The position numbers and the translations under genes were made by a program. The notes beneath the pieces are model-generated. The model saw only the letters and a list, made by a program, of their open reading frames with translations. It was not told the origin of the DNA and searched no databases. Shown in pieces: positions 28,136 to 39,035 of a stretch of DNA of 64,000 nucleotides (the stretch's first letter is position 1; each line of letters starts with the position of its first letter). Origin of the DNA: Phytobacter diazotrophicus (GTDB lineage Bacteria > Pseudomonadota > Gammaproteobacteria > Enterobacterales > Enterobacteriaceae); the NCBI GenBank assembly GCA_004346725.1, contig SMDE01000010.1, positions 62,001-126,000 of the forward strand. Direction: 5' to 3'.

Positions 28136-29035
28136 TTATCCTCGTAATATCGCTGTCAGCCCTTTCTCGCAGGCGTAGTTCTGGGCGAATGCCAGTAACG
28201 CCGGTGCATCAAGCGGCTTGTCAGGGGCGGTGTAGGGTTGACTGAGTAAGGTGTATTTATTCATGCCCAGCGTGTGATAGGGCAAAAAGTGGATCTCGCG
28301 GACGTTCAGTTCGTCGGCGGCAAAATTGGTGATATCGGAAATGGATTTTTCATCGGCATTGAAGCCGGGAATCAACGGCACGCGAATGGTCATCTGCTTA
28401 CCGGCTTGTGCCAGTCGTTTCAGGTTGTCCAGCACGCGTCTGGCGCTGCCGTCTGTCCACTGTTTAAACGCGCCGCTATCCACATGTTTCAGGTCGGCGA
28501 GAAACAGATCCACATAGGGCAGGGAGGGCTCAATGTAGCGCCATGGCACATGCAGGCAGGTTTCAACGGCAGTGTGAATCCCTTGTTCGTGGCTGGCTTT
28601 AAAAAGGGAGAAAGCCAGTTCCGGGTGCATAAACGGCTCGCCGCCGGAAAGGGTAATACCGCCGCCGCTGCGGGTATAAAAGGCTTTATCACGCAATACT
28701 GTCGCCATGATGTCCTCAACGGATTTATCTTCCCCGCAGACGGTCAGTGCCTGCGTCGGGCAGCAGTCGGTCAGGGCGTTAAGGTCGCTATCCGTCAGAT
28801 TGTCACGGGCAATAAGCAGGCCGTTAAGCGTCCGGCTAATGGCTTTCGGGGCCACCTGCTGGCAAAGATCGCAGCCTTCCAGGCACAGTCTGGCGTCGAA
28901 CAGCACTTCGCGATCGCGGGCGCGGCTCTCCGGGTTCTGACACCAGCGGCAGCCTAATGAACAGCCCTTTAGAAAGACGACGGTGCGAATACCGGGGCCA
29001 TCATGGGTGGAATAGCGTTGAATATTGAAAATCAT
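28136..29035 (-). CDS. pflE: Glycyl-radical enzyme activase PflE (YbiY)
   Basis: A 299-residue radical-SAM activase. The CxxxCxxC cluster ligands are Cys25, Cys29 and Cys32 in [14 protein letters not shown], followed by a cysteine-rich ferredoxin-like insert ([11 protein letters not shown] ... [12 protein letters not shown]) typical of the longer activases. [11 protein letters not shown] is the SAM-binding block. It generates the glycyl radical on PflF, encoded immediately downstream. The start at 29035 has GAGGG seven bases upstream. It is divergent from fsaA, and the 134-bp gap holds a CTTTC-type palindrome. Confidence 0.92.
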   Translation of the reverse strand: MIFNIQRYSTHDGPGIRTVVFLKGCSLGCRWCQNPESRARDREVLFDARLCLEGCDLCQQVAPKAISRTLNGLLIARDNLTDSDLNALTDCCPTQALTVCGEDKSVEDIMATVLRDKAFYTRSGGGITLSGGEPFMHPELAFSLFKASHEQGIHTAVETCLHVPWRYIEPSLPYVDLFLADLKHVDSGAFKQWTDGSARRVLDNLKRLAQAGKQMTIRVPLIPGFNADEKSISDITNFAADELNVREIHFLPYHTLGMNKYTLLSQPYTAPDKPLDAPALLAFAQNYACEKGLTAILRG

Positions 29036-29070
29036 AGGTTGCCCTCATCTTGCGTATGAAGATTAAATTA

Positions 29071-29084
29071 CTTTCTAATGAAAG
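29071..29084. promoter_or_regulatory. CTTTC-N4-GAAAG palindrome between pflE and fsaA
   Basis: CTTTCTAATGAAAG, perfect 5-bp arms with a 4-bp spacer, 36-49 bp upstream of pflE and 86 bp upstream of fsaA. The arms are the same as at ybiU. Confidence 0.55.
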
Positions 29085-29169
29085 TTATATTGATAAAGGT
29101 CAACTCTTGGGCAGGTTGGTGCGTGTTAGTTTTAAAGCATGCTGAATCTCACATTTTGAGGGTGAAAGA

Positions 29170-29832
29170 ATGGAACTGTATCTCGATACATCAGACGTGG
29201 CGGCGGTAAAACGGCTGGCGCGCATTTTTCCGCTGGCGGGCGTGACCACCAATCCGAGTATTGTGGCGGCAGGCAAAACGCCTGTTGAGGTGTTGCTGCC
29301 GCAACTGTACGACGCGCTGGATGGCAAAGGCCGCCTGTTTGCCCAAGTGATGGCGAACACCGCTGAGGGGATGGTGGCGGATGCCCATAAGCTGCGTGCC
29401 ATTATTCCCGACCTGGTGGTGAAAGTGCCGGTGACGGCGGAGGGGCTGGCAGCCATTAAATGTCTGAAAGCGGAAGGCATTCCAACGCTTGGCACGGCGG
29501 TATACGGCGCCGGGCAGGGGTTGTTATCCGCACTCGCGGGGGCAGAGTATGTCGCGCCGTATGTGAACCGCGTGGATGCGCAGGGCGGTGACGGAGTTCA
29601 GACGGTAAATGATTTACAGCGTTTGTTGAGCCTGCATGCGCCAGGGGCGAAGGTGCTGGCGGCCAGCTTTAAGACACCGCGCCAGGCGCTGGCGTGTCTG
29701 CTGGCAGGCTGTGAGTCGATTACGCTGCCGCTGGATGTGGCGCAACAGTTTATCGCCGCGCCCGCGGTAGAGGCTGCTGTCGCGAAGTTTGAGCAGGACT
29801 GGCAAGCGGCGTTTGGCCGGACATCAATTTAA
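29170..29832 (+). CDS. fsaA: Fructose-6-phosphate aldolase FsaA
   Basis: A 220-residue class I aldolase of the transaldolase superfamily, the same length as E. coli FsaA. It cleaves fructose-6-phosphate to dihydroxyacetone and glyceraldehyde-3-phosphate. The Schiff-base residue is Lys85 in [21 protein letters not shown] and the C-terminal phosphate-binding region are intact. GAGGGTG precedes the ATG. It is divergent from the pflE-pflF operon. A hairpin and a REP element follow the gene. Confidence 0.95.
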   Translation: MELYLDTSDVAAVKRLARIFPLAGVTTNPSIVAAGKTPVEVLLPQLYDALDGKGRLFAQVMANTAEGMVADAHKLRAIIPDLVVKVPVTAEGLAAIKCLKAEGIPTLGTAVYGAGQGLLSALAGAEYVAPYVNRVDAQGGDGVQTVNDLQRLLSLHAPGAKVLAASFKTPRQALACLLAGCESITLPLDVAQQFIAAPAVEAAVAKFEQDWQAAFGRTSI

Positions 29833-29855
29833 CCCTGTGGGGGCTACACAGGGTT
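29831..29855 (+). terminator. Hairpin at the end of fsaA
   Basis: AACCCTGTG (29831-29839) pairs with CACAGGGTT (29847-29855). It overlaps the stop codon and lacks a strong T tract, so termination is uncertain. Confidence 0.5.
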
Positions 29856-29871
29856 CCACATCAATGTCTTT

Positions 29872-29907
29872 CCCGGATGGCGGCGTAAACGCCTGATCCG
29901 GGCTACC
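29872..29907. repeat. Classical enterobacterial REP element
   Basis: CCCGGATGGCGGCGTAAACG followed by CCTGATCCGGGCTACC matches the well-known REP consensus (GCCGGATGCGGCGT...CGCCTTATCCGGCCTAC). Confidence 0.85.
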
Positions 29908-29970
29908 ACCGGTTTTCTCCCTCTCCCCCGGGGCTGAGGAATCCCAACAAAAAACGCGAGCACGAACGGT

Positions 29971-30008
29971 CCCCTCTCCTCGTTGGGGAGAGGGCCAGGG
30001 TGAGGGGG
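29971..30008. repeat. REP-like GC-rich palindrome, copy C
   Basis: CCCCTCTCC and GGGGAGAGGG arms followed by CCAGGGTGAGGGGG. A shortened unit lies just upstream at 29917-29940. Confidence 0.7.
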
Positions 30009-30497
30009 AAAATGCGGCTCGGGAGGTGGGTTCCGTTCACCTTATGTTCATGGCGAAATGGACCTCCCGAACACGTGAACGGGTAAAGGGGAACACCGCG
30101 TTCCCCTTTACAATCCCCGCGGCCCCGCAAAGAAATCGGTGCTTCGCACTGCGTTCGCCTCCCGCCCCGCTGCCTGCGGTCGGTTTGACTCGAGTTACTC
30201 GCCCCATCCCTGGGGCTCGCCCTTCGGGCCAACGCGCTGCGTTGTTCAAAATCGTTCCGGACGATTTTGTCCTGTCTCGACAAACCTCAGACCGCCATCC
30301 CTGGCGGCCTGACCTTGTCATCAGGTCTTCGTCTCACCGATTTCAGCGGGGACTTAACCCCCTCGCTGTACGCTCTGCGCCAGGGGGGGACAAAGATGTC
30401 GCTATGGTTGCTATGTGGGAAAACGAGTTAGCCGTGGCTAACAAGGTTGAAGACGTTTACAGCATCTACCGGGCAATTTACCCTGTGCGGTCTGATG

Positions 30498-30530
30498 CCC
30501 TCACCCCGACCCTCTCCCACGGGAGAGGGA
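30498..30530. repeat. REP-like GC-rich palindrome, copy D
   Basis: CCCTCACCCCGACCCTCTCC with the inverted arm GGGAGAGGG, just before the moeB stop. It is in inverse orientation to copies A and B. Confidence 0.75.
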
Positions 30531-30550
30531 GCAAACATTAAAAAGGCAAC

Positions 30551-31321
30551 TTACGTTGCCTTTTGCTGTTTACCTCCGCACACCTCACACTGGGGGTTGC
30601 GCAGCAACTTCATTTCCCGGAACTGGCAGGTCATCGCGTCATACATCACGATTTTTCCGGCGGCGGGCACGCCAAAGCGCGTCAGCACTTTAATCGCTTC
30701 CAGCGCCTGTAATGAACCCATCACCCCCACCAGCGGCGCCATCACGCCTGCTTCGACACAGGTCAGCGCGTTTTCACCAAACAGACGGCTCAGACAGCGG
30801 TAGCAGGGCTCGCCGTCCCCCCAGGTAAAGACACTGATTTGCCCCTCCATACGAATGGCGGCACCGGAGACCAGCGGAATACTCTGCGCAAAACACCCGG
30901 CATTGAGCTGATTGCGAATGGCGACATTATCCGTGCAATCCAGCACCAGGTCGTGGGCGGCAATCTGCGCTGAAAGGGCGCTTTCATCCACCAGGGCGTG
31001 AAGGGTGTCGAGCTGAACATGCGGATTGATTCGCGCCAGGGCAGCTTTGGCGGATTCCACCTTTGGCTCGCCAATTGTCGCGTCGTTGTGCAACGTCTGG
31101 CGCTGGAGATTGGAGAGCGCCACGGTATCGAAATCCAGCAGCGTCATCTGACCAACCCCCGCCGCAGCCAGATACTGTGCGGCTGCGCAGCCAAGACCGC
31201 CTAATCCCACCACCAGCACGCGTGATGCTTTTAACCGCTCCTGGCCATCAAAATCGAAGCCGCGCAGAATAATCTGCCGGTTATAGCGCAGCATCTCTTC
31301 ATCGCTCAACTCGTCTGCCAT
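30551..31321 (-). CDS. moeB: Molybdopterin-synthase adenylyltransferase MoeB
   Basis: A 256-residue E1-like enzyme that adenylates the C-terminus of MoaD for molybdopterin synthesis. The nucleotide-binding loop VVGLGGLGCAAAQYLAAAG and the catalytic Asp in LDCTDN are present, as are zinc ligands CYRC and CEVC in two Cys-x2-Cys pairs. The start is MADELSDEEM at 31321, one base after the moeA stop; the longer open frame upstream is moeA sequence in another frame. It is a little longer than the 249-residue E. coli protein at the C-terminus. Co-transcribed with moeA. Confidence 0.95.
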   Translation of the reverse strand: MADELSDEEMLRYNRQIILRGFDFDGQERLKASRVLVVGLGGLGCAAAQYLAAAGVGQMTLLDFDTVALSNLQRQTLHNDATIGEPKVESAKAALARINPHVQLDTLHALVDESALSAQIAAHDLVLDCTDNVAIRNQLNAGCFAQSIPLVSGAAIRMEGQISVFTWGDGEPCYRCLSRLFGENALTCVEAGVMAPLVGVMGSLQALEAIKVLTRFGVPAAGKIVMYDAMTCQFREMKLLRNPQCEVCGGKQQKAT

Positions 31322-31322
31322 C

Positions 31323-32555
31323 TTAGCCTCCGAAGAGATGGTTAAAGGTTTCAACCTCGACCCATTCACCGGCCTCCACATGACCGCGCTCACGCTCCAG
31401 CACCACAAAGCAGTTGCCCTGACTAAAGGAGCTGAAAATATGTGAACCTTGCGGGCCGGTGGTGCTGACAATCAGCTCTCCGTCGCTATCACGGCTGAGG
31501 ATGCCGCGCTGGAAATCAAGGCGACCCGGTGTTTTCTTAAGGCGGGTTGCCGCGCGGGCGCGCAGGCGTAGAGGCAGTGGGCTGGCGGTATTACCGCTCA
31601 GCTTCGCCAGCAGCGGCAGTACTAACTGGTAGAAGGTCAGCGCGGCAGAGACCGGGTTACCGGGTAAGCCACAGAACCAACTATTCTTAAGATGGCCGAA
31701 GGCGAACGGTTTGCCTGGTTTGATAGCAAGCTTCCAGAAGGTGATTTCACCCAGCTCATCCAGGATAGTTTTGGTGTAATCCGCTTCCCCCACCGACACG
31801 CCGCCGGAGCTGATCACCACGTCGGCCTGCTGGTCAGCCGTGATAAAAGTTTCGCGCAGTGTGGCCGGATCGTCACGCACGATACCAAGGTTGATGACCT
31901 CACAGCCCAGTTGTTCCAGCATCAGGTGAACCGTCAGGCGATTGGTATCGTAGATTTGTCCGTCCGCCAGCGGTTGACCAGGCAGTTGCAGCTCATCGCC
32001 GGTGGAAAAGAGCGCCACGCGGATTTTACGGACGACTGGCACCTCGGCAATGCCCAGCGAGGCGAGCACCGGGAGTTCGGCGGCGGTCAGTTTCTTCCCG
32101 GCGCTGAACACGGCGGCGCCCGCGCGAATATCTTCAGCCAACAGGCGGATGTTTTGCCCGGCTTTAACCTTACCGGTAAAGCGCACGCCCGCGTCGGTTT
32201 GCTCAGTCTCTTCTTGCATCACTACGGCTTCGCAGCCAGCCGGGACAGGGGCACCGGTCATGATGCGCACGCAGGTGCCTGTAGGCCACTCGCCGTGAAA
32301 GGGCTGCCCGGCGAACGCTTTTCCGGCAACCGGCAGCGGTTCACCTTTTTCGATATCGGCCAGGCGTACGGCATAACCGTCCATGGCGGCATTGTCAAAG
32401 CCCGGCACATTCAGCGGCGAAATCACATCCTGCGCCACAACGCGACCAAAACAGCTCAGCAACGGTAGGGTTTCGCTCTCGGTGAGTGGCGAAACGCGGG
32501 ACAGCATTTGCGCCAGGGCTGAATCCAGCGGGATCAAGCCTGCGGTATATTCCAT
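31323..32555 (-). CDS. moeA: Molybdopterin molybdenumtransferase MoeA
   Basis: A 410-residue enzyme (E. coli 411) that inserts molybdate into adenylated molybdopterin. Family blocks include [33 protein letters not shown], the nucleotide-binding [14 protein letters not shown] and [17 protein letters not shown] lies eight bases upstream of the ATG. First gene of moeA-moeB, divergent from iaaA with about 200 bp between; nothing beyond promoters was recognised in that gap. Confidence 0.95.
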   Translation of the reverse strand: MEYTAGLIPLDSALAQMLSRVSPLTESETLPLLSCFGRVVAQDVISPLNVPGFDNAAMDGYAVRLADIEKGEPLPVAGKAFAGQPFHGEWPTGTCVRIMTGAPVPAGCEAVVMQEETEQTDAGVRFTGKVKAGQNIRLLAEDIRAGAAVFSAGKKLTAAELPVLASLGIAEVPVVRKIRVALFSTGDELQLPGQPLADGQIYDTNRLTVHLMLEQLGCEVINLGIVRDDPATLRETFITADQQADVVISSGGVSVGEADYTKTILDELGEITFWKLAIKPGKPFAFGHLKNSWFCGLPGNPVSAALTFYQLVLPLLAKLSGNTASPLPLRLRARAATRLKKTPGRLDFQRGILSRDSDGELIVSTTGPQGSHIFSSFSQGNCFVVLERERGHVEAGEWVEVETFNHLFGG

Positions 32556-32758
32556 AATTTACTCCAGCACCACGCGTGAAAGGGGCCATTATGGCAGAAA
32601 ATGGGGCCTGACTGCATGTACTCCTCAAGAGCCATAGTGAGATGCCTGCTTTACATCGCAGGATCGACTTTCTATATTCAAAAATTGTATGAAGCTGTGA
32701 CGACGATAATGATATTTATAGAAAAAGCAGCAAGCTATCCTGACCGGGCGATAAAAAA

Positions 32759-33700
32759 ATGACCAAAGCGGTAATTGCAATTCACGGTGGCGCAGGGGCC
32801 ATCTCCCGCGCGCAACTGAGCCCGGAAAAAGAACGGCAGTACATTGCCGCACTATCGGCCATTGTCGAAACCGGCCAGAAGATGCTCAATGCTGGTGAAA
32901 GCGCGCTGGACGTGGTGACTGAGGCCGTGCGCTTACTCGAAGAGTGTCCGCTGTTTAACGCGGGCATTGGTTCTGTTTTTACCCGCGATGAAACCCATGA
33001 GCTGGATGCCTGCGTGATGGACGGGTATTCACTGCGCGCGGGGGCCGTCGCCGGTGTAAGCCGCTTACGTAACCCGGTGCTGGCGGCGCGTCTGGTGATG
33101 GAGCGCAGCCCCCATGTGTTTCTGGTGGGGGAAGGGGCGGAGAACTTCGCCTTTGCCGAAGGGATGGAGCCGGTGTCGCCCGAGCTTTTCTCGACGCCAG
33201 AGCGTTACGAGCAGCTTCTTGCCGCCCGTGCCGAGGGGCAGACCGTGCTGGATCATGGCGGTGCGCCGCTGGATGAAACGAAAAAAATGGGCACCGTCGG
33301 TGCGGTGGCGCTGGATAAGCAGGGAAACCTGGCGGCGGCGACTTCGACAGGCGGCATGACCAATAAATTACCGGGTCGGGTAGGGGACAGTCCGCTGCCC
33401 GGCGCGGGATGTTATGCCAACAACGCCAGCGTGGCGGTCTCCTGCACTGGAACCGGGGAGGTGTTTATTCGCACGCTGGCTGCCTATGATATCGCCGCGT
33501 TAATGGATTACGGCGGTTTAAGCCTGCACGAAGCCTGTGAGGCGGTGGTAATGGAAAAACTGCCTGCGCTGGGCGGTAGCGGCGGCCTGATTGCCGTCGA
33601 TCGTGAAGGTAACATTGCACTGCCTTTTAACAGTGAAGGGATGTATCGCGCCTGGGGCTATGCCGGAGATGCGCCAAGCGTAGGGATTTATCGTGAATAA
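32759..33700 (+). CDS. iaaA: Isoaspartyl peptidase / L-asparaginase IaaA
   Basis: A 313-residue Ntn-hydrolase precursor that autocleaves before Thr179 ([11 protein letters not shown]) to make alpha and beta subunits. It hydrolyses isoaspartyl dipeptides and asparagine. The N-terminal [11 protein letters not shown] and the substrate-binding [17 protein letters not shown] block are conserved. It is slightly shorter at the C-terminus than the 321-residue E. coli protein. The ribosome site is weak. Its end overlaps the gsiA region, so it heads the iaaA-gsiABCD operon. Confidence 0.94.
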   Translation: MTKAVIAIHGGAGAISRAQLSPEKERQYIAALSAIVETGQKMLNAGESALDVVTEAVRLLEECPLFNAGIGSVFTRDETHELDACVMDGYSLRAGAVAGVSRLRNPVLAARLVMERSPHVFLVGEGAENFAFAEGMEPVSPELFSTPERYEQLLAARAEGQTVLDHGGAPLDETKKMGTVGAVALDKQGNLAAATSTGGMTNKLPGRVGDSPLPGAGCYANNASVAVSCTGTGEVFIRTLAAYDIAALMDYGGLSLHEACEAVVMEKLPALGGSGGLIAVDREGNIALPFNSEGMYRAWGYAGDAPSVGIYRE

Positions 33701-33710
33701 GGAGAGTAGG

Positions 33711-35582
33711 GTGTCGCACGGGTATGAAACAGACGCCGATGTGGTGCTGGATGTCAGCAATCTGAATGTCGCGTTTCGCCATGACAAACAGCTCACCCAG
33801 GCGGTGCGTAACCTGTCGTTTACCCTCAAACGCGGTGAAACGCTGGCGATTGTCGGGGAGTCGGGGTCCGGTAAGTCGGTCACCGCCATGTCGTTACTGC
33901 GCCTGCTGGAACAATCCGGCGGCGAGGTGAGTTGCGATCATATGCGCCTGTTGCGCCGTAACCGGGAGCGTGTCGATCTGGCGACGCTCAACGCCTCTCG
34001 CCTGCGCGGCGTGCGTGGGGCCGACATTGCTATGATTTTTCAGGAGCCTATGACCTCACTGAATCCGGTCTTTCCGGTGGGTGAGCAAATTGCCGAATCC
34101 ATCCGTCTGCATCAGGGGCTGGGCAAAGAAGAGGCGATAGCGGAAGCCCGGCGAATGCTGGACCTGGTGCGCATCCCTGAATCACAGGCCATTTTGTCTC
34201 GTTATCCGCATCAGCTTTCCGGCGGTATGCGCCAGCGGGTGATGATTGCAATGGCGCTCTCCTGCCGTCCGGCGGTGCTGATTGCCGATGAGCCGACCAC
34301 GGCGCTGGATGTCACTATCCAGGCGCAGATTCTGCAACTTATCGCCGTGCTGCAAAAAGAGATGGCGATGGGAGTGATTTTTATCACCCACGATATGGGT
34401 GTTGTGGCGGATATTGCCGACCGCGTGCTGGTGATGTATCAGGGCGAAGCGGTGGAAACCGGTACCGTAGAAGAGATTTTTAGCGCACCGCAGCATATTT
34501 ACACGAAAGCCTTGCTGGCGGCGGTGCCGCGCCTTGGCGCGATGAACGGCAGCGATCTGCCGCGTCGTTTTCCGCTGGTTTCGTTACAACATCCTGAAAA
34601 TCAGGAGCCGGAAACCGAGCAGGACACCGTGGTGGCGGGCGAGCCGATTCTGCAGGTTCGCGACCTGGTGGCGCGCTTCCCGCTGCGCAGCGGGGTGTTA
34701 AATCGCGTCACCCGAGAAGTGCATGCGGTGGAAGGGGTGAGCTTCGACCTGTGGCCCGGCGAAACGTTATCGCTGGTGGGCGAGTCCGGCTGCGGCAAGT
34801 CGACTACCGGGCGGGCGCTGCTGCGGCTGGTGGAAAGCCAGAGCGGGGTGATTACCTTTAAAGGCGAGCGTATCGATACGCTTCCCGACAGTAAGTTGCA
34901 GCCACTGCGTCGGGACATTCAGTTTATTTTTCAGGATCCCTACGCCTCCCTCGACCCCCGGCAGACCGTGGGCTATTCCATTATGGAGCCGCTGCGGGTG
35001 CATGGCGTAATGAATGAAGAAGATGCCCAGCGGCGCGTGCTGTGGTTACTGGAACGTGTCGGGCTGAAACCGGAACATGCGTGGCGTTATCCCCATGAGT
35101 TTTCCGGCGGTCAGCGCCAGCGTATCTGTATTGCCAGAGCGCTGGCCTTAAACCCGCGCGTGGTGGTGGCAGACGAATCGGTTTCGGCACTGGATGTCTC
35201 GATCCGTGCGCAAATCATCAATTTGTTACTCGATTTACAACGGGAGATGGGGATTGCGTTTCTGTTTATCTCTCATGACATGGCGGTTGTGGAGCGAATC
35301 AGCCACCGTGTGGCGGTGATGTATCTCGGTCAGATTGTGGAAATTGGCCCACGTCGCGCCGTGTTTGAGAACCCGCAGCACCCTTACACCCGTAAACTTA
35401 TGGCCGCCGTTCCGGTGGCCGACCCGTCTCACCCGAGGGCGCAACGGGTGTTGTTGTCGGATGAAATCCCCAGCAACATCCATAAACGCGGCGAGACGGT
35501 ACAGCGTGTGCAGTTACATAACATCGGCCCGGGTCATTTCGTCGCCCGTTCGACACCGGGCAGCACACAATCACGTTTTTGA
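33711..35582 (+). CDS. gsiA: Glutathione importer, ATP-binding subunit GsiA
   Basis: A 623-residue double-ABC ATPase, exactly the E. coli GsiA length, with two modules of the peptide/nickel (Dpp/Opp) type: Walker A GESGSGKS and GESGCGKS, signatures LSGGMRQRV and [10 protein letters not shown] chose GTG 33711, six bases after a perfect AAGGAG, over an earlier in-frame GTG at 33693. With this start the N-terminus lines up residue for residue with E. coli. It energises import of glutathione through GsiC-GsiD, with GsiB as the receptor. Confidence 0.95.
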   Translation: MSHGYETDADVVLDVSNLNVAFRHDKQLTQAVRNLSFTLKRGETLAIVGESGSGKSVTAMSLLRLLEQSGGEVSCDHMRLLRRNRERVDLATLNASRLRGVRGADIAMIFQEPMTSLNPVFPVGEQIAESIRLHQGLGKEEAIAEARRMLDLVRIPESQAILSRYPHQLSGGMRQRVMIAMALSCRPAVLIADEPTTALDVTIQAQILQLIAVLQKEMAMGVIFITHDMGVVADIADRVLVMYQGEAVETGTVEEIFSAPQHIYTKALLAAVPRLGAMNGSDLPRRFPLVSLQHPENQEPETEQDTVVAGEPILQVRDLVARFPLRSGVLNRVTREVHAVEGVSFDLWPGETLSLVGESGCGKSTTGRALLRLVESQSGVITFKGERIDTLPDSKLQPLRRDIQFIFQDPYASLDPRQTVGYSIMEPLRVHGVMNEEDAQRRVLWLLERVGLKPEHAWRYPHEFSGGQRQRICIARALALNPRVVVADESVSALDVSIRAQIINLLLDLQREMGIAFLFISHDMAVVERISHRVAVMYLGQIVEIGPRRAVFENPQHPYTRKLMAAVPVADPSHPRAQRVLLSDEIPSNIHKRGETVQRVQLHNIGPGHFVARSTPGSTQSRF

Positions 35583-35614
35583 CAGAAACAGGCAGGGACA
35601 CTCAGGAGAACAAC

Positions 35615-37153
35615 ATGACACAACCTTTACCACGTAAATGGCAGATTGCGTTCGCAGTTGCCATCGCGCTGAGCGCCGCGCCAGCACTGGCTGCCAAAGA
35701 TGTTGTGGTCGCAGTGGCGTCAAATTTCACCACTCTCGACCCCTACAATGCCAATGACACATTGTCGCAGGCTGTCGCTAAGTCATTCTATCAGGGGCTG
35801 TTTGGCCTTGATAAAGACATGAAGCTGCATAATGTGCTCGCCGAAAGCTATACGGTGTCGGATGACGGGCTGGTATATACCATCAAGCTGCGTCAGGGTG
35901 TGAAATTCCAGGATGGCACCGACTTTAACGCCCAGGCGGTGAAGGCGAACCTCGATCGCGCGAGTAATCCGGAAAATGCGCTCAAGCGCTACAACCTCTA
36001 TAAAAACATCGCCAAAACCGATGCGGTGGATGCGACAACGGTCAAAATCACCCTGAAACAGCCGTTCTCGGCCTTTATCAATATCCTGGCCCACCCGGCG
36101 ACGGCGATGATCTCGCCTGCCGCGCTGGAAAAATACGGTAAGGACATTGGTTTTCACCCGGTGGGGACAGGTCCTTATGAACTGGACACCTGGAACCAGA
36201 CCGACTTTGTGAAGGTGAAGAAATTCGCCGGATACTGGCAAAAAGGGCTGCCGAAACTGGACACCATCACCTGGCGTCCGGTGGTCGACAATAATACCCG
36301 AGCGGCGATGTTGCAGACGGGCGAAGCGCAGTTCGCTTTCCCGATTCCCTATGAGCAGGCGGCGGTGCTGCAGAAAAACAGCAAACTGGAGCTGGTGGCC
36401 AGCCCCTCGATCATGCAGCGCTACATCAGCATGAACGTAACGCAAAAGCCGTTCGACAACCCGAAAGTTCGTGAAGCCATCAACTACGCCATTAACCGTC
36501 AGGCGCTGGTGAAAGTGGCGTTTGCCGGGTATGCAACACCGGCAACCGGCATTGTTCCACCGTCACTGGCGAATGCGCAAACCTACCAGCCGTGGCCTTA
36601 CGATCCGGCAAAAGCCCGCGAACTGTTGAAAGAGGCTGGCTATCCAAACGGGTTCAGCACCACGCTGTGGTCATCGCATAACCACAGTACCGCGCAAAAA
36701 GTGCTGCAGTTTACCCAGCAGCAACTGGCGCAGGTGGGTATCAAAGCGCAGGTGACGGCGATGGATGCCGGACAGCGTGCGGCGGAAGTGGAAGCGAAAG
36801 GGCAGAAAGAGAGCGGCGTGAGGATGTTCTACACGGGCTGGTCGGCGTCGACCGGGGAAGCCGACTGGGCGTTGTCGCCGCTGTTCGCCTCGCAGAACTG
36901 GCCGCCAACCCTCTTCAACACGGCGTTCTACAGCAACCCGCAGGTGGATAAAGACCTGGCCGACGCGCTGAAAACCACCAATAATGAGGAAAAAACCAGG
37001 CTCTACAAGGATGCGCAGGATATCATCTGGAAAGAGTCCCCCTGGGTGCCGCTGGTGGTGGAGAAGCTGGTTTCCGCTCACAACAAGAACCTGACAGGGT
37101 TCTACATCATGCCGGACACCGGCTTTAGCTTTGACGAGGCCGACCTGAAATAA
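35615..37153 (+). CDS. gsiB: Glutathione-binding periplasmic protein GsiB
   Basis: A 512-residue SBP_bac_5-type receptor with a signal peptide ending ...SAAPALAAK (about residues 1-26). The start is ATG 35615 behind CAGGAG, giving the E. coli length; the frame runs upstream to 35579 inside the end of gsiA. It delivers glutathione to the GsiCD permease. A stable stem-loop separates it from gsiC. Confidence 0.95.
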   Translation: MTQPLPRKWQIAFAVAIALSAAPALAAKDVVVAVASNFTTLDPYNANDTLSQAVAKSFYQGLFGLDKDMKLHNVLAESYTVSDDGLVYTIKLRQGVKFQDGTDFNAQAVKANLDRASNPENALKRYNLYKNIAKTDAVDATTVKITLKQPFSAFINILAHPATAMISPAALEKYGKDIGFHPVGTGPYELDTWNQTDFVKVKKFAGYWQKGLPKLDTITWRPVVDNNTRAAMLQTGEAQFAFPIPYEQAAVLQKNSKLELVASPSIMQRYISMNVTQKPFDNPKVREAINYAINRQALVKVAFAGYATPATGIVPPSLANAQTYQPWPYDPAKARELLKEAGYPNGFSTTLWSSHNHSTAQKVLQFTQQQLAQVGIKAQVTAMDAGQRAAEVEAKGQKESGVRMFYTGWSASTGEADWALSPLFASQNWPPTLFNTAFYSNPQVDKDLADALKTTNNEEKTRLYKDAQDIIWKESPWVPLVVEKLVSAHNKNLTGFYIMPDTGFSFDEADLK

Positions 37154-37163
37154 GAGCGCATGT

Positions 37164-37184
37164 CCCCTCTCTTCGCGAGAGGGG
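37164..37184 (+). repeat. Intercistronic stem-loop between gsiB and gsiC (REP-like, copy E)
   Basis: CCCCTCTC (37164-37171) pairs with GAGAGGGG (37177-37184) around loop TTCGC. It is not followed by a T run. It is suited to protecting the upstream gsiB message and lowering gsiCD expression. Confidence 0.65.
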
Positions 37185-37200
37185 AGTGACGGAAGAGACG

Positions 37201-38121
37201 ATGCTGAATTATGTTTTGAAACGCCTTCTGGGTCTTATCCCGACGCTACTGATCGTGGCGGTGCTGGTGTTTTTATTTGTTCACCTCTTACCGGGCGATC
37301 CGGCACGGTTGATCGCCGGGCCGGAGGCCGATGAGCAGGTAATTGGGCTGGTACGCCAGCAGTTAGGTCTCGACAGGCCGCTCTATATCCAGTTCGGGCA
37401 CTACATTGTTAATGTGCTGCAGGGTGATTTCGGTATCTCGATGGCTTCCCGCCGTCCGGTAGTGGAAGAGATCGCCAGCCGCTTTTTCCCGACGTTCTGG
37501 TTGACCATCGCCAGTATGACCTGGGCGATGCTGTTTGGCCTGGTGGCGGGGATTGCCGCCGCGGTATGGCGCAACCGCTGGCCGGACAGGCTCGGCATGG
37601 CGCTGGCGGTGACCGGGATCTCCTTTCCGGCTTTTGCGCTGGGCATGCTGCTGATGCAGGTCTTCTCCGTGGAGTTGGGCTGGTTGCCGACGGTCGGGGC
37701 CGATAGCTGGCGGCACTATATTTTGCCGTCGATAACGCTGGGGGCCGCCGTGGCCGCGGTAATGGCGCGCTTTACTCGCGCGTCCTTTGTCGATGTGCTC
37801 AATGAAGACTACATGCGTACCGCGCGCGCCAAAGGGCTCAGCGAAAAATGGGTCATACTCAAGCATGGCCTGCGCAATGCGCTGATCCCGGTGATCACCA
37901 TGATGGGGCTACAGTTCGGCTTTTTGCTTGGCGGCTCGATTGTCGTCGAGAAAGTGTTCAACTGGCCCGGCCTCGGGCGTTTGCTGGTGGACTCCGTTGA
38001 TATGCGCGATTATCCGGTTATCCAGGCGGAAGTTCTGCTCTTCTCGCTGGAGTTTATTCTTATCAATTTAGTGGTGGATGTGCTGTACGCCGCCATTAAC
38101 CCCGCTATCAGGTACAAGTAA
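37201..38121 (+). CDS. gsiC: Glutathione importer permease GsiC
   Basis: A 306-residue inner-membrane permease of the DppB type with about six transmembrane segments. The cytoplasmic EAA loop reads [29 protein letters not shown], here split by position around residues 210-240. ATG 37201 gives the same N-terminus ([11 protein letters not shown]) and length as E. coli; the frame continues five codons upstream. It pairs with GsiD, whose gene starts two bases after its stop. Confidence 0.94.
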   Translation: MLNYVLKRLLGLIPTLLIVAVLVFLFVHLLPGDPARLIAGPEADEQVIGLVRQQLGLDRPLYIQFGHYIVNVLQGDFGISMASRRPVVEEIASRFFPTFWLTIASMTWAMLFGLVAGIAAAVWRNRWPDRLGMALAVTGISFPAFALGMLLMQVFSVELGWLPTVGADSWRHYILPSITLGAAVAAVMARFTRASFVDVLNEDYMRTARAKGLSEKWVILKHGLRNALIPVITMMGLQFGFLLGGSIVVEKVFNWPGLGRLLVDSVDMRDYPVIQAEVLLFSLEFILINLVVDVLYAAINPAIRYK

Positions 38122-38123
38122 GG

Positions 38124-39035
38124 ATGCGATTGTTAAACTGGCGTCGAGCGGCGATTTTAAACGCCATGCCTGGGCTGAAACCGGACCAGGTGCGTACCCC
38201 GTGGCATGAGTTCTGGCGGCGTTTTCGTCGTCAGCCCCTGGCGATGACCGCCGGGTTGTTTGTGCTGATTCTGATTTTGTTGGCTATCGTCGCCCCCTGG
38301 ATTGCCCCCTTCGATGCCGAAAACTATTTCGATTACGACCGCCTTAATGACGGACCATCGCCATTGCACTGGTTTGGCGTGGATTCCCTGGGCCGCGATA
38401 TCTTTAGCCGCGTGCTGTTGGGGGCGCGAATTTCGCTTGCCGCCGGGGTGCTGGCGGTACTGATTGGCGCGCTGATTGGTACCGTGCTGGGCTTGCTGGC
38501 CGGGTATTACGAAGGCTGGTGGGATCGCATCATCATGCGCATTTGCGATGTGCTGTTCGCTTTTCCCGGTATTTTGCTGGCGATTGCCGTGGTGGCGGTG
38601 ATGGGCAGCGGTATGGCGAATGTCATCATTGCCGTGGCGGTTTTCTCTGTTCCGGCTTTCGCCCGGCTGGTACGCGGCAATACTCTGGTCCTTAAACACC
38701 AGACCTTTGTCGAGTCGGCGCGCAGTATTGGCGCAAGCGATATGACCATTCTGTTTAGCCATATTCTGCCGGGTACGGTGTCGTCGATCGTCGTCTATTT
38801 CACGATGCGTATCGGCACGTCGATCATTTCGGCGGCGAGCCTCTCCTTCCTTGGCCTGGGGGCGCAACCGCCCACACCGGAGTGGGGCGCCATGCTCAAT
38901 GAAGCGCGCGCGGATATGGTGATTGCTCCCCATGTGGCGCTGTTCCCCTCCCTGGCGATTTTCCTGACTGTGCTCGCGTTTAACCTGCTGGGCGACGGGC
39001 TCCGGGACGCGCTGGATCCCAAAATTAAAGGGTAA
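38124..39035 (+). CDS. gsiD: Glutathione importer permease GsiD
   Basis: A 303-residue DppC-type permease matching the E. coli GsiD length and N-terminus ([17 protein letters not shown]). It has a hydrophobic anchor near residues 38-60, the [15 protein letters not shown] block, and an EAA loop around [20 protein letters not shown]. It is the last gene of iaaA-gsiABCD. Its stop overlaps the end of the convergent LysR gene by 11 bp, which marks the junction where the backbone departs from E. coli. Confidence 0.94.
   Translation: MRLLNWRRAAILNAMPGLKPDQVRTPWHEFWRRFRRQPLAMTAGLFVLILILLAIVAPWIAPFDAENYFDYDRLNDGPSPLHWFGVDSLGRDIFSRVLLGARISLAAGVLAVLIGALIGTVLGLLAGYYEGWWDRIIMRICDVLFAFPGILLAIAVVAVMGSGMANVIIAVAVFSVPAFARLVRGNTLVLKHQTFVESARSIGASDMTILFSHILPGTVSSIVVYFTMRIGTSIISAASLSFLGLGAQPPTPEWGAMLNEARADMVIAPHVALFPSLAIFLTVLAFNLLGDGLRDALDPKIKG

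Larger units (their letters stand above)
29908..30550. repeat. Repeat-rich non-coding block between fsaA and moeB
   Basis: About 640 bp with no credible gene. It contains CCCTCTCCC/GGGAGAGGG-type REP-like units at 29917-29940, 29971-30008 and 30498-30530. Between the second and third is about 490 bp of GC-rich sequence full of short inverted repeats, for example GGTAAAGGGGAAC with GTTCCCCTTTAC (30090-30110) and AAAATCGT-TCCGG-ACGATTTT (30248-30268). No start with a ribosome site, domain or codon pattern supports the short frames inside. It looks like a dispersed intergenic repeat flanked by REP units. Confidence 0.6.

Noticed and set aside
29903-30541. Several 90-170-codon frames in the fsaA-moeB gap
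   Set aside because: They span REP-like palindromes and have no start signals or recognisable domains; treated as non-coding repeat sequence.
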